Below are positions 35,060 through 46,700 of a stretch of DNA of 64,000 bases, in pieces (the stretch's first letter is position 1; the number at the start of each line of letters is the position of its first letter). The stretch covers positions 62,001-126,000 of the forward strand of contig NZ_JAANTH010000002.1 in NCBI RefSeq assembly GCF_011734195.1, written 5' to 3'. This DNA is from Halobacterium sp. R2-5. GTDB lineage: Archaea; Halobacteriota; Halobacteria; Halobacteriales; Halobacteriaceae. The position numbers and the translations under genes were made by a program. Below the pieces are notes generated by a model. It ran no database searches. It was given only the letters and a program-made list of their open reading frames with translations, and was not told where the DNA came from.

Positions 35060-36235
35060 ATGACCACGGGGCTCCTGCTCGTCGGCGTCGCCGCCGCGGC
35101 GTTCGTCGGGTTCAACGTCGGCGGGTCGTCGACGGGGGTCGCGTGGGGGCCGTCGGTCGGGGCGGGCGTCACGGAGAAGACGACCGCGGCGGCGCTGATG
35201 ACCGGGTTCGTGCTGCTCGGCGGGTGGACTGTCGGCCGGAACGTAATCGAGACGCTGGGCAGCGGCGTCGTCGCGCCGAGCGCGTTCACCGTGGAGGCGA
35301 GCATCGTCGTGCTGGCGTTCATCGGACTCGGGATGGCTGTCGCGAACGGCTACGGCGTCCCCGTCTCCACGTCGATGACCGCGGTCGGCGCCATCGCCGG
35401 TCTCGGCCTCGCGACCGGCACGCTCGACCGGGCGGTGCTCGGCGAAATCGTCGTCTGGTGGCTGCTCGCGCCCGTCGCGGGGTTCTGGTGTGGCGCGGTC
35501 GTCGGCCGCTACCTCTACGTCCACCTCGACCGCGTCGTCGAGATCGAGCAGTCCGACGGCCCACTCGTCGTTCTCGACCGCTCCGGCCCCGTCCCCGCGC
35601 CCGCGCTCGGCCCCGGGACGACGCCGCAGGAGTTCGCGAGCACCGCGCTCGTCGTCGCCGTCGCGTGCTACATGTCGTTCTCGGCGGGCGCGAGCAACGT
35701 CGCGAACGCGGTCGCGCCGCTGGTCGGCGGCGGCCTCCTCGACGTCGGGCCGGCGGTCGTGCTCGCGGCGGCGGCCATCGGCCTCGGCGCGTTCACCATC
35801 GCGCGGCGCACGATGGCGTCCGTCGGCAGCGAGCTTACGGAGCTCCCGCTGCTGGCGGCGACGGTCGTGACGGTGGTCGCGGCGACGATTACGACCGCCG
35901 CGTCCTGGCTCGGCGTCCCCATCAGCCTCGCGCTGTCGACGGTGATGACCATCGTCGGCCTCGGCTGGGGGCGGGCGTCGCGGACCGCGACCGCCGCCGA
36001 ACTCGCGCGCGGCGACGTCGAGGCCGACGTCTCCGTGAGCGCGGTCACGGTCGACACCGGCGACTCGGTGCCCGAAATCGGCGAGGAGGGGTCCGCCGAA
36101 CTCGGGGAGGCGGCGGCGCTGTTCGACGCGTCGACGGTCGCGCGCTTCGTCTCCTTCTGGATTCTCGGCCCGAGTCTCGCGACCGTCCTCTCGTATCTGG
36201 CCTTCCTCGCGCTGCCGGTCGCGGGGACGCCGTGA
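35060..36235 (+). CDS. PiT family inorganic phosphate transporter (copy 1)
   Basis: A 391-residue permease with about ten membrane helices arranged as two inverted halves. The PiT signatures are GFNVGGSSTGVAWGP in the first half and SFSAGASNVANAVAPLVG in the second. A hydrophilic acidic loop (about 320-355) lies near the C-terminus. It imports phosphate with a cation. A TATA-like CTATAC near 35026 precedes it. A paralogue lies at 61021-62220. Confidence 0.93.
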   Translation: MTTGLLLVGVAAAAFVGFNVGGSSTGVAWGPSVGAGVTEKTTAAALMTGFVLLGGWTVGRNVIETLGSGVVAPSAFTVEASIVVLAFIGLGMAVANGYGVPVSTSMTAVGAIAGLGLATGTLDRAVLGEIVVWWLLAPVAGFWCGAVVGRYLYVHLDRVVEIEQSDGPLVVLDRSGPVPAPALGPGTTPQEFASTALVVAVACYMSFSAGASNVANAVAPLVGGGLLDVGPAVVLAAAAIGLGAFTIARRTMASVGSELTELPLLAATVVTVVAATITTAASWLGVPISLALSTVMTIVGLGWGRASRTATAAELARGDVEADVSVSAVTVDTGDSVPEIGEEGSAELGEAAALFDASTVARFVSFWILGPSLATVLSYLAFLALPVAGTP

Positions 36236-36299
36236 CGCGGCCGCGCTTGCGCGTTCCTCCACGCGAAATCTTTTGCGTCCGGCACGCGGGACTTCGTGT

Positions 36300-37214
36300 A
36301 TGGCTCCCGGCGACGTCTCCGACGTCGAACAGTGTACCGACATCGCGTACGTCGACACCGGCATGTACGACACCGCCGAGTACGGGTCGGTGTACGTCGT
36401 GGACGCCGACCGTCCGGCGATCGTCGACACCGGCATCGGCACGAACTACGAGCGCGTCCTCGACGCCCTCGACGAGCGCGGCATCGCTCGCGAGGACCTC
36501 GAAGCGATTCTGGTCACGCACGTCCACCTCGACCACGCGGGCGGCGCCGGCTTCATCGCGGAGGCGTGCCCGAACGCGGACGTCTACGTCCACGAGGTCG
36601 GCGCGCGCCACCTCGTCGACCCGTCGCGGCTCGTCGAGGGGACGAAGGAGGCGGTCGGCGAGCAGTGGCAGTACTACGTCGAGCCCGAGCCCGTCCCCGA
36701 GGACCGCATCGTGGAACTCGAAGACGGCGACACCGTCGACCTCGGGTCGCGGGAGCTGACCGCCCACCACGCCCCCGGCCACGCACCCCACCAGGTGGTC
36801 TTCGAGGACCACGAGGACGACGCCGTCTTCACCGCCGACGCCGCCGGCATCTGGATTCCCGCTCAGGACCGCGTTCGGGAGACGAGCCCGCCGCCGAACT
36901 TCGCCCTCGAACAGTGCGTGACGGACGCCGAGCTGATTCGCCGGCTCGACCCCGACGTCCTCCTGTACGCGCACTTTGGCCCCGGCCCCGAGGACGTCGA
37001 CGCCGTCCTCAAGCAGTACGAGCAGGTGCTCCGGGACTGGGTCGAGGCCGTCAAGGCCGAGGTGATCGAGCGCGGCAGCGAGGAGGCCGCCATCGACCAC
37101 CTCTCCAGCACGAACGAGGTGTGGCAGGTGTGGGGCGACCACAAGGCCCGCGCGGAAACTGCGATGAACGTTCGTGGAGTTCTCCACTACCTTAAGACAG
37201 AGGAGTCCCATTAG
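36300..37214 (+). CDS. MBL-fold metallo-hydrolase, glyoxalase II-like
   Basis: A 304-residue hydrolase. The zinc motif is VTHVHLDHAGGAGF; other ligands are in HHAPGHAPHQ, TADAAG and YAHFGPG. A C-terminal helical region of about 90 residues may bind substrate. It lies five bases upstream of an acyl-CoA synthetase gene on the same strand, so a thioester or lactone substrate from fatty-acid metabolism is plausible. Confidence 0.87.
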   Translation: MAPGDVSDVEQCTDIAYVDTGMYDTAEYGSVYVVDADRPAIVDTGIGTNYERVLDALDERGIAREDLEAILVTHVHLDHAGGAGFIAEACPNADVYVHEVGARHLVDPSRLVEGTKEAVGEQWQYYVEPEPVPEDRIVELEDGDTVDLGSRELTAHHAPGHAPHQVVFEDHEDDAVFTADAAGIWIPAQDRVRETSPPPNFALEQCVTDAELIRRLDPDVLLYAHFGPGPEDVDAVLKQYEQVLRDWVEAVKAEVIERGSEEAAIDHLSSTNEVWQVWGDHKARAETAMNVRGVLHYLKTEESH

Positions 37215-37219
37215 CGGCC

Positions 37220-39157
37220 ATGGACTTCCGCGAGGCGGAACGCGACTACGAGGACGAGGTCACGGGGCAGACGACGCTCCCGCGACTGTTCGAGGACGCG
37301 GCGGCGCGGCACGCGGACCGGCCCGCACAGGGCTACAAGGGCGGCGTCTACGACCGCACGCTCACGCCGGACGTGCTGCCGCCCGCGCCGGACGGCGACT
37401 TCGCGGACGTCACGTACGGCGAGATGCGCGACGTCGTCCGGAACCTCGCCGCGGGCTTCCGGGACCTCGGCGTCGAGGCCGGCGAGCGCGTCGGCATCTT
37501 CTCGCACACCCGCATGGAGTGGGCGCAGAGCGACTTCGGGATTCTCGCCGCGGGCGCCGCGGTCACCACCGTCTACGCCAGTTCCAGCCCGCGACAAGTG
37601 AAACACCTCCTCGGCGACAGCGAGGCCGTCGGCGTCGTCGTCGAGGGCGAGACCGAGCTCGCTCGCGTCCGCAAGGTCGAAGACGACCTCAACCTGGAGT
37701 TCGTCGTCACGATGGACCGCGTCGCCGACGACGACGCCATCTCCCTCTCGGCGGTGTACGAGCGCGGGCAGGACGCCTTCGACCGCGACACCTACGAGTC
37801 GTGGGTCGACGACTGCGCGTACGACGACCTCGCGAGCCTCATCTACACGTCCGGCACCACCGGGAAGCCCAAGGGCGTCGCGCTCACGCACGAGAACTTC
37901 CGGGAGAACGTCAATCAGTGCCGCAAGCGCTTCGGCCCGCGACCCGACAAGGCCGGCGCCGGCGCCATCACCGCCGAGTCCAGCGTGGTGTCGTTCCTCC
38001 CGCTCGCGCACGTCTTCGAGCGCCTCGCCGGCCACTTCCTGATGTTCGCGTCGGGCGCGCACGTCTACTACGCGGAGTCCCCGGACACGCTCCGGGAGGA
38101 CTTCTCGCTGTGCGAGCCCACGTCGGGGACGAGCGTCCCGCGCGTCTACGAGAAGATCTTCGACGCCGTCCGCGAGCAGGCCACCGAGTCCCCCGTCAAG
38201 GAGCGCATCTTCGAGTGGGCGACCGGCGTCGGCCGCGAGTACTTCGAGGCCGACGACCCCGGGCTGGCGCTGCAGGCGAAACACGCCGTCGCGGACAAAC
38301 TCGTCTTCGAGCAGGTGCGGGACGCGCTCGGCGGCAACGTCGAGTTCTTCATCTCCGGCGGCGGGTCGCTCTCCGCCGAGCTCTGCGCGCTCTACCACGG
38401 CATGGGCCTCCCGATTCTGGAGGGGTACGGTCTCACGGAGACCAGCCCCGTCATCTGCGTGAACCCGCCCGGGCGCCCGCAGGCCGGCACCATCGGACCG
38501 GCCGTCACCGACACCGAGATCACCGTCGACGAGACCGTCGCCAGCCCCGAGCAGCGCGAGCGCACGGACGGCGAGGCCGGCGAACTGCTCGTGCGCGGCC
38601 CGCAGGTCTTCGACGGCTACTGGGGGCTCGACGACGCCACCGAGCAGGCGTTCACCGAGCGGGAGGGCCGGGAATGGTTCCGCACCGGGGACGTCGTGGA
38701 GATTCGAAACGACGGCTACGTCGCGTTCCTCGAGCGCGCGAAACAGATTCTCACGCTCTCGACCGGGAAGAACGTCGCGCCCGGACCCCTAGAGGACGCG
38801 TTCGCCGCGAGCCCGCTGGTCGAGCAGGCGATGGTCGTCGGCGACAACCGGAAGTTCGTCTCCGCGGTCATCGTCCCGAACTTCGACGGCATCCGGAAGT
38901 GGGCCGACGGCGAGGACGTCGACCTCCCCGACGACAAGGCCGCCGTCTGCCGGGACGACCGCGTCGAAGCCCGCATCCAGCGCGAGGTCGACGCGGTCAA
39001 CGAGAACTTCGAGAGCTACGAGCAGATCAAGCAGTTCCGCCTCGTCCCCACGGAGTTCACGGAGGACAACGACCTGCTCACGCCGACGATGAAGAAGAAG
39101 CGCCGCAACATCCTCGACGAGTTCGCGGACGAAATCGGCGACATCTACGCCGAGTAG
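37220..39157 (+). CDS. Long-chain acyl-CoA synthetase (AMP-forming)
   Basis: A 645-residue ANL-superfamily enzyme of the FadD/FAA1 type (COG1022), activating fatty acids to acyl-CoA via acyl-AMP. The P-loop is LIYTSGTTGKPKG. Other motifs are GYGLTETSPV, WFRTGDVVEIRNDGY and the C-terminal LSTGKNVAPGPLE. The MBL gene upstream is probably co-transcribed. Membrane association is likely but no helix is evident. Confidence 0.93.
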   Translation: MDFREAERDYEDEVTGQTTLPRLFEDAAARHADRPAQGYKGGVYDRTLTPDVLPPAPDGDFADVTYGEMRDVVRNLAAGFRDLGVEAGERVGIFSHTRMEWAQSDFGILAAGAAVTTVYASSSPRQVKHLLGDSEAVGVVVEGETELARVRKVEDDLNLEFVVTMDRVADDDAISLSAVYERGQDAFDRDTYESWVDDCAYDDLASLIYTSGTTGKPKGVALTHENFRENVNQCRKRFGPRPDKAGAGAITAESSVVSFLPLAHVFERLAGHFLMFASGAHVYYAESPDTLREDFSLCEPTSGTSVPRVYEKIFDAVREQATESPVKERIFEWATGVGREYFEADDPGLALQAKHAVADKLVFEQVRDALGGNVEFFISGGGSLSAELCALYHGMGLPILEGYGLTETSPVICVNPPGRPQAGTIGPAVTDTEITVDETVASPEQRERTDGEAGELLVRGPQVFDGYWGLDDATEQAFTEREGREWFRTGDVVEIRNDGYVAFLERAKQILTLSTGKNVAPGPLEDAFAASPLVEQAMVVGDNRKFVSAVIVPNFDGIRKWADGEDVDLPDDKAAVCRDDRVEARIQREVDAVNENFESYEQIKQFRLVPTEFTEDNDLLTPTMKKKRRNILDEFADEIGDIYAE

Positions 39158-39256
39158 CGCGCCCGCCCCCCGTTTCCTGTCCTCGCTCGCCGGGACCGCG
39201 GTGCTTTAACACCGGTGTTGCGAAAGCACCTCCGTGTTGATGCCAGAGGTGTCCCC

Positions 39257-41122
39257 GTGAGCGCAGAACTCATCCCCGTCGTCGCCACGATAATCGCACT
39301 CGGCGTGGCGTCGCAAGTGCTCGCGGCCCGCCTCCAGGTGCCGAGTGTGCTGTTCCTCATCCTCACGGGCATCCTCGTCGGCCCCGAGGTGTTGGGCGTC
39401 GTCACCCTGGAGTCGTTCGGCGGCATCGAGACGCTGTCCGGCATCGTCGGGCTCTCCGTCGCCGTCATCGTCTTCGAGGGCGCGTTCCACCTCAAGGTCG
39501 AGAAGCTCCGGGAGGCGCCGGGCGCGTGGCTCCGCCTCGTCACGGTCGGCGCCGCGGTCGCGCTCCTCGGCACGACGCTGGCGGTGCGACTGCTGCTGGG
39601 CGCCGACTGGGGGGTCGCGTTCCTCGTCGGCAGCCTCCTGGTCGCGACCGGCCCGACGGTCATCACACCCATCCTGGACGTCGTCCCGGTGCGGGACCGA
39701 GTCGGCGCCGCCCTGGAGACCGAGGGGGTCGTCAACGACGTCACGGCGGCCATTCTCGCCGTCGTCGTCTTCGAAGTGGTGAAAAACCCCGAGCGCTCCG
39801 TCGAACTCGCCGTCCAGGACTTCGTCAGTCGGCTCGGCACCGGCGTCCTCGTCGGCCTCGTCGTCGCCGCGGTCGTCTGGTATCTCCTCCGGCACGTCGA
39901 CCTCTCCCGGGGGAACGCTCCCCAGAACGCGCGGCTCATCGTGCTCGCCGGCGCGCTCGTCGCGTACGGCGCGGCGGACACCTTCTACGTCGAGGCCGGC
40001 ATCGCCGCCGTCGCCACAGCCGGCGTCGTGCTCGGGAACGCGAACCTCCCTTACGAGGAGGAGATTGAGGCGTTCAAGGGCGACGTGACGCTGGTCGTCC
40101 TGTCCTTCGTCTTCATCGGGCTGGCCGCCCTGTTGTCCTTCGATACGCTGCTGGATCTCGGGTTCGCGGGCCTCGCGGTCGCCGTGGTCGCAGCGGCCAT
40201 CGTGCGACCGCTCGCGGTGTTCGCGTCCACGACCGGCGACCGGTACGAGGTCGCCGAGCGCGCGTTCATGAGCGCGGTCGGCCCGCGCGGCATCATCCCG
40301 GCGTCGGTCGCGACGCTGTTCGCCGCGCAGCTCCAGACCCTCGGGATGGAGGAGGCCGCGAACCTCCTCGTCGGCACCGTCTTCCTCACGATCCTCCTGA
40401 CCGTCGTCGTGGAGGGGGGATTCGCCAGGCACATCGCTCAAGCACTCGACGTCATACCAATGCGTGTCATCATCGTCGGCGGCGGCACCGTCGGTCGCGC
40501 GCTCGCGGAGCGCCTCGAAGACCGCGGTGAGAACGTCGTCATCGTGGAGAACCGTGAACCGGCAGTCGAACGAACGCGGAACGAGGGATACTCCGTCCAC
40601 CGGGGTGACGGGACGGACACCGACGAACTCCGAGCGGCGGGCGCGGAGAACGCCAAGATACTGGTCGCCGCGACCGGCGATGACGACGTGAACCTCCTCG
40701 TCGCCCAGCTCGCCGAGTCGAAGTTCGACGTGGAGACCATCATCGCTCGCGCGAACAACCCCGACAACGTCGACGCGTTCGAGGACCTCGGCGTCCGCAC
40801 CGTCTCCTCGTCGCTCGCGACCGCGTGGGGCATCGACAACATCATCGAGCGCCCCGCGCTCGCGAACTGGATGACCGAAATCGGGCGCTCCGGCGACGTC
40901 CAGGAGGTCGAAGTGACCTCGCCGGACCTCGTCGGACAGACCATCGAGGAACTCGACGAGGACCTGCCGTCGGGCGTCATCATCGCGCTCGCCGGCCGCG
41001 ACGGCGAGAACCAGGTGCCGGACGCGGACTTCACGCTCCAGGAGGGCGACCACCTGACGTTCCTCGGGCGGAAGGACGCCGTCAGGGACGCCCTCCAGTG
41101 GTGTCACCCGGAGAACGCGTAG
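39257..41122 (+). CDS. Cation:proton antiporter (CPA type) fused to TrkA-N/TrkA-C
   Basis: A 621-residue protein. Residues 1-400 or so contain about 12 hydrophobic helices with family motifs (VFEGAFHLK, GSLLVATGPTVITPIL, VGPRGIIPAS). A NAD-binding TrkA-N domain follows (VIIVGGGTVGRALAERLEDRGENVVIVE), then TrkA-C (EVEVTSPDLVGQTIEEL). It probably exchanges Na+ or K+ for protons under nucleotide control. The GTG at 39257 is chosen because GAGGTG precedes it by six bases and a TTTAAC box is at 39205-39210. Confidence 0.9.
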   Translation: MSAELIPVVATIIALGVASQVLAARLQVPSVLFLILTGILVGPEVLGVVTLESFGGIETLSGIVGLSVAVIVFEGAFHLKVEKLREAPGAWLRLVTVGAAVALLGTTLAVRLLLGADWGVAFLVGSLLVATGPTVITPILDVVPVRDRVGAALETEGVVNDVTAAILAVVVFEVVKNPERSVELAVQDFVSRLGTGVLVGLVVAAVVWYLLRHVDLSRGNAPQNARLIVLAGALVAYGAADTFYVEAGIAAVATAGVVLGNANLPYEEEIEAFKGDVTLVVLSFVFIGLAALLSFDTLLDLGFAGLAVAVVAAAIVRPLAVFASTTGDRYEVAERAFMSAVGPRGIIPASVATLFAAQLQTLGMEEAANLLVGTVFLTILLTVVVEGGFARHIAQALDVIPMRVIIVGGGTVGRALAERLEDRGENVVIVENREPAVERTRNEGYSVHRGDGTDTDELRAAGAENAKILVAATGDDDVNLLVAQLAESKFDVETIIARANNPDNVDAFEDLGVRTVSSSLATAWGIDNIIERPALANWMTEIGRSGDVQEVEVTSPDLVGQTIEELDEDLPSGVIIALAGRDGENQVPDADFTLQEGDHLTFLGRKDAVRDALQWCHPENA

Positions 41123-41146
41123 CTCGCCCGTCTCCCGGGCTCGTCC

Positions 41147-41626
41147 TCACTCGCGGTGGACCTGCCACGTGAACAGGCTCTCGAAGACGTAGTTCACGAG
41201 CATCGCGACGCCGATAGCGCCGCCTTTCACGACGACCAGCCAGAGGTCCACGCCCGCCAGCGAGAGGTCGACGGTCACGTTGTAGAACACCGCGACGAAC
41301 AGCACGTACTGGAGCGTCGACCCGCCAGCGCGGACGAGATGCGAGCGCACCAGCCGCCGACCGATAGAGCGCGCGCCCGCCTCGCCGTGGCTCGCGAACG
41401 TCCAGCGCTCGTTCACCGTGAACATCACGAGAATCGCCGTCTCGATGCTGACGACGTTCGCGACGGCCGCCGGCAGCCCCGCGAGTTCGGTGAGCACGAC
41501 GAGCGTCGTGACGTCGAAGACCGCGCCGATGGCGCCGACGGAGACGAACTGCCCGAAGCGCACCGTCGAGACGAGCGCCGCGAGCCTGTCCGGGAGCGCC
41601 TCTCGCAGCCGGTCGGCCCGGCTCAT
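41147..41626 (-). CDS. GtrA family membrane protein
   Basis: A 159-residue protein with four predicted helices and the GtrA signature (FGQFVSVGAIGAVFDVTTLVVLTE, NERWTF). GtrA proteins are thought to help move polyprenyl-linked sugars across the membrane. It overlaps the upstream glycosyltransferase gene by four bases, and the pair probably works together in cell-surface glycan assembly. Confidence 0.9.
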   Translation of the reverse strand: MSRADRLREALPDRLAALVSTVRFGQFVSVGAIGAVFDVTTLVVLTELAGLPAAVANVVSIETAILVMFTVNERWTFASHGEAGARSIGRRLVRSHLVRAGGSTLQYVLFVAVFYNVTVDLSLAGVDLWLVVVKGGAIGVAMLVNYVFESLFTWQVHRE

Positions 41627-42384
41627 CGTCGCTCCACGAGCGCGGCCTGGTCGTCGCGGCGCGCCGCGATGGCCTCGTGTAGCTGGCTGTCCCGCAGCAG
41701 CTTCGACCGGTGGCGGGCCGCCAGCAGCGCGCGGAACAGCGCGACCGACGTCTCCACCGGCGACACCGTCGACCCCGGCTGGTCCTCCCACTCGATGGGG
41801 ACTTCGAGCACGCGCAGGTCGAGCGCGCCCGCCATCGCGACGAGCTCGACGTCCCACGCGAACCCGGGCTCGTAGAGGTGGTTCCGGACCTCCTGCCACC
41901 CCTCGCTCGTGATGGCTTTCGCGCCGCACTGGTAGTCGTAGAGGTCGACGTCGAGCAGGCGGCCGGCGAGCCACGCGAACCCGTCGCCGAGGAACCGCCG
42001 CGCGAACGTCTGGTGGCTCGCGACGGCCGAATCCGGGTGGCGGCGCGACCCCACCGCGAGGTCGGCGTCGCCGTCCCGCACAGGGCCGATGACGCGCGCC
42101 AGCGACGCCGCGGGCGTGGCGCCGTCGGCGTCAGCGAACGCGAGTACGTCCGTCTCCAGCGTCTCGAAGCCCGCCGTGACCGCCGCGCCCTTCCCGCGAC
42201 GGCTGTCGGCGTCGTTGACTGTCGCTCCGGCCTCCCGAATCGCCGCGACGGTCGCCGCGCTCCCCGCGTCGAGTTCGACGTGGAGGCGCTCGGGCGCGAG
42301 CGCCTCCCGGAGGGCGTCGAGGTAGGAGACGAGCACCTCGACGTCGGGGTCGTAGGCGGGGACGACGATACCGACGGAACGCAT
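41623..42384 (-). CDS. Family 2 glycosyltransferase
   Basis: A 253-residue GT-A enzyme resembling polyprenyl-phosphate sugar transferases. The nucleotide site is in IVVPAYDPD, the metal-binding DxD-type motif is FADADG, and DYQCGAKAIT is an acceptor-side motif seen in dolichyl-phosphate glucose synthase-like proteins. No membrane helix is present; the adjacent GtrA protein may supply one. Confidence 0.9.
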   Translation of the reverse strand: MRSVGIVVPAYDPDVEVLVSYLDALREALAPERLHVELDAGSAATVAAIREAGATVNDADSRRGKGAAVTAGFETLETDVLAFADADGATPAASLARVIGPVRDGDADLAVGSRRHPDSAVASHQTFARRFLGDGFAWLAGRLLDVDLYDYQCGAKAITSEGWQEVRNHLYEPGFAWDVELVAMAGALDLRVLEVPIEWEDQPGSTVSPVETSVALFRALLAARHRSKLLRDSQLHEAIAARRDDQAALVERR

Positions 42385-42463
42385 TGCGTCGAGAGAGTCG
42401 AGCGAACGGTATCAATTTCGTGGTATCGACGCGGGCGGCGGCCCACAGAAAGACGAAGTGCGA

Positions 42464-43609
<1,146 letters not shown>

Positions 43610-43710
43610 GCGTACGTGTGGGGGTCCGCGGACCATAAACCTCCGACAACGCGTCGCCCGCGGCTCGCCGTTTACTTCGGGGCGCGCGTAGTGCTGACGC
43701 GAGCCGAATC

Positions 43711-43717
43711 TTAATTA
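43711..43717 (+). promoter_or_regulatory. TATA box of the FAD/Fe-S dehydrogenase gene
   Basis: TTAATTA is centred about 27 bases before the GTG at 43741, which supports that start and a leaderless message. Confidence 0.6.
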
Positions 43718-43740
43718 TCGATACTGTGGAACACGGCGGT

Positions 43741-46700
43741 GTGACTTCCGAGCACTCGACGTGGTCCGCGCGGGAACTCGACGTCGACCGACCGGACGCC
43801 GCCGAGTACCAGGCTCTGGCGAGCGATCTCCGCGCTCGCGTCGACGGCCGCGTGGCGTTCGACGAGTACGCGCGCGTCCTGTACGCGACGGACGGCAGCA
43901 TCTACGGCGCACAGCCCGCCGGCGTCGTCTTCCCCACGGACGTCGACGACGTGCGAGCAGCGGTGGCGGTGGCGACCGACCACGGCGTCCCGATTCTCCC
44001 ACGCGGCACGGGGTCGTCGCTGGCGGGTCAGACGGTCGGCCCGGGCTGCGTCGTCCTCGACGTCTCCCGGCACATGGACGACGTGCTGTCCGTCGACCCG
44101 GACGCGAAGCGGGCGCGCGTCCAGCCCGGGGTCGTGCAGGACGACCTCGACGACTACCTCGCCGAGCACGGCCTGAAGTTCGCGCCCGACCCCGCGTCCT
44201 CGAACCGCGCGACCGTCGGCGGCGGCATCGGGAACAACTCCACTGGCGCCCACTCCGTCCGCTACGGCATCACCGACGCCTACACGGAGGCCGTCACCGC
44301 AGTCCTCTCGGACGGCTCCGTCATCGAGGCGCGGGAGGTCGTCGTCGACTCCCCGGAGTGGGACGACATCGTCGCCGGCGACGACCGCGAGGCCGAAATC
44401 TACCGAACCGTCCGCGCGGTGGTCGAGGACAACGCCGACGAAATCGAGGCGCGCTACCCCGACCTGAAGCGCCGCGTCACGGGGTACAACCTCGACCGGG
44501 TCGTCTACGAGAACGACGACGGCGAGCGCGTGCTGAACCTCGCGAAGCTGTTCGTCGGCGCCGAGGGTACGCTCGGCGTCGTCGTCGAAGCCGAACTGTC
44601 GCTCGTGACCGTTCCGGAGGAGACGGCGCTGGCGCTGTACTGCTTCGAGGACCTCGTGGACGCGATGCGGATGGTCCCCGTCGCCCTGGAGTACGACGTC
44701 AGCGCGGTCGAGTTGATGGACGACGAGGTGTTCCGGCTGGCCGCCGACTCGGACGGCTACGCCGAGTACGTCGAGCCGATTCCCGCCGGCGCCGACGCCG
44801 CGCTCATGCTGGAGTTCGACTCCGAACTCCACGATGACTTCGGGGCCGCCGTCGCCGCGACGAACGAGCGGTTCCTCGACGACGGCCCGGCGTTCGACGT
44901 CGTGGAGGCGTACACGGAGTCCGCCCAGGACAACCTCTGGAAGCTCCGGAAGGCCGCGATTCCGCTGCTGATGTCCCTCGACGGCGACCCGAAGCCGTAC
45001 CCGTTCATCGAGGACGCGACCGTCCCCCCGGAGGAGCTCGCGGAGTACGTCGAGAAGTTCCAGGCCGTCCTCGACGACCACGGCACGTCCGCGGCGTACT
45101 TCGCGCACGCCGGCTCCGGCACCCTCCACATCCGGCCGATTCTGAACCTCAAGGAGGAGTCCGGCGTGGAGGCGATGCACTCCATCACGGAGGACGTCAC
45201 CGACCTCGTGCTCGACCACCACGGCTCGTTCTCCGGCGAGCACGGCGACGGCATGGCGCGCACGGAGTTCACCCCGAAGATGTACGGCGACGACCTCTGG
45301 GCGGCGTTCAAGGAGGTGAAGACGGCCTTCGACCCAGAGTGGTGGATGCACCCCGGGAACGTCGTCTACCGCGACAGCGCCGCGGACGTCGGCCCGGACG
45401 CCGACCGCGGCGTCGGCGCGGACAACCGCGACCACCTCCGGTACGGCCCCGAGTACCAGTCCGTCGAACCGCAGACCGCACTCGACTTCTCAGAGGAGGG
45501 CGGGTTCACGGAGCTCGTGGAGCTCTGCAACGGCTGCGGCACCTGCCGGCAGACCGGCTCCGACGTGATGTGTCCCACGTACCGCGCGTCCGAGGAGGAG
45601 GTCCAGACGACCCGCGGCCGCGCGAACATGCTCCGCGCCGCCATCAGCGGCGACCTCCCCGAGGACGAGATTCACTCCGAGCGCTTCCAGTCGGAAGTTC
45701 TGGATCTCTGCGTCGGCTGCAAGGGCTGCAAGAGCGACTGCCCCACGGGCGTCGACATGGCGAAGCTCAAGGCCGAGACGAAACACCGCCACCACGAGCA
45801 GGAGGGCGCGACGCTGCGCGAGCGCCTGTTCGCTGACATCGACGCCGCCTCGAAGCTCGGTTCCGCGCTCGCCCCCGTCTCGAACTGGGCGACCGAGATT
45901 CCCGGCGCCCGGAAGGTCCTCCAGTCCGTCTTCGGCATCGCGCCCGAGCGCGAACTCCCGCCGTTCCGGCGCGAGACCCTCCAGGACTGGTTCGACGACC
46001 GCGGCGGCTCCGTCGTCTCGCCCGAGAACGCCGACCGCCGTGTGCTCCTGTTCCCGGACACGTACACGAACTACTCCTATCCCGCCGCCGGGAAGGCCGC
46101 CGTCCGCGCGCTCGAAGCCGCCGGCGTTCACGTCGCGATTCCCGACGACGCCGCGCCCTCCGGCCGCGCGGCGTTCTCCGCCGGAATGCTCGACCGCGCC
46201 GGCGAGCGAGCGCGCGCCAACGTCGACCAGTTCGCGCCGCGCGTCGCCGACGGCTGGGACGTCGTCTTCGTCGAGCCCTCGGACGCCGTGATGTTCCAGG
46301 ACGAGTACCTGGACCTGCTCGGCGACCACGCCCACGCTGCGGACGGCGGCTCCCGCGCGCCCGTCGAGCGCGTCGCCGACAGCGCGTACGGCGTCTGCGA
46401 GTACCTCGACGCCTTCGGCCTCGACGAGAACCTCCCCGTCCCCGACCGCTCTCCCGGGGCCGCCGGCGCGCTCAGTTACCACGGCCACTGCAACCAGAAA
46501 GCCACCAACAAGGACCACCACGCAGTCGGCGTCCTCCGGCGCGTCGGCTACGACGTCGACCCCCTCGACACGACGTGCTGCGGGATGGCCGGGAGCTTCG
46601 GCTACCACGACGAACACTACGACCTCTCGCAGGCCATCGGCAGCCGGCTCTTCGAGCAGGTCGAGGACAGCCACGCCGACCGCGTCGTCGCCCCCGGCGG

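Noticed and set aside
33541-35322. SerRS with a long N-terminal extension
   Set aside because: The extension overlaps the promoter region of the phosphate permease on the other strand and is unlike SerRS; the standard start is at 34920.
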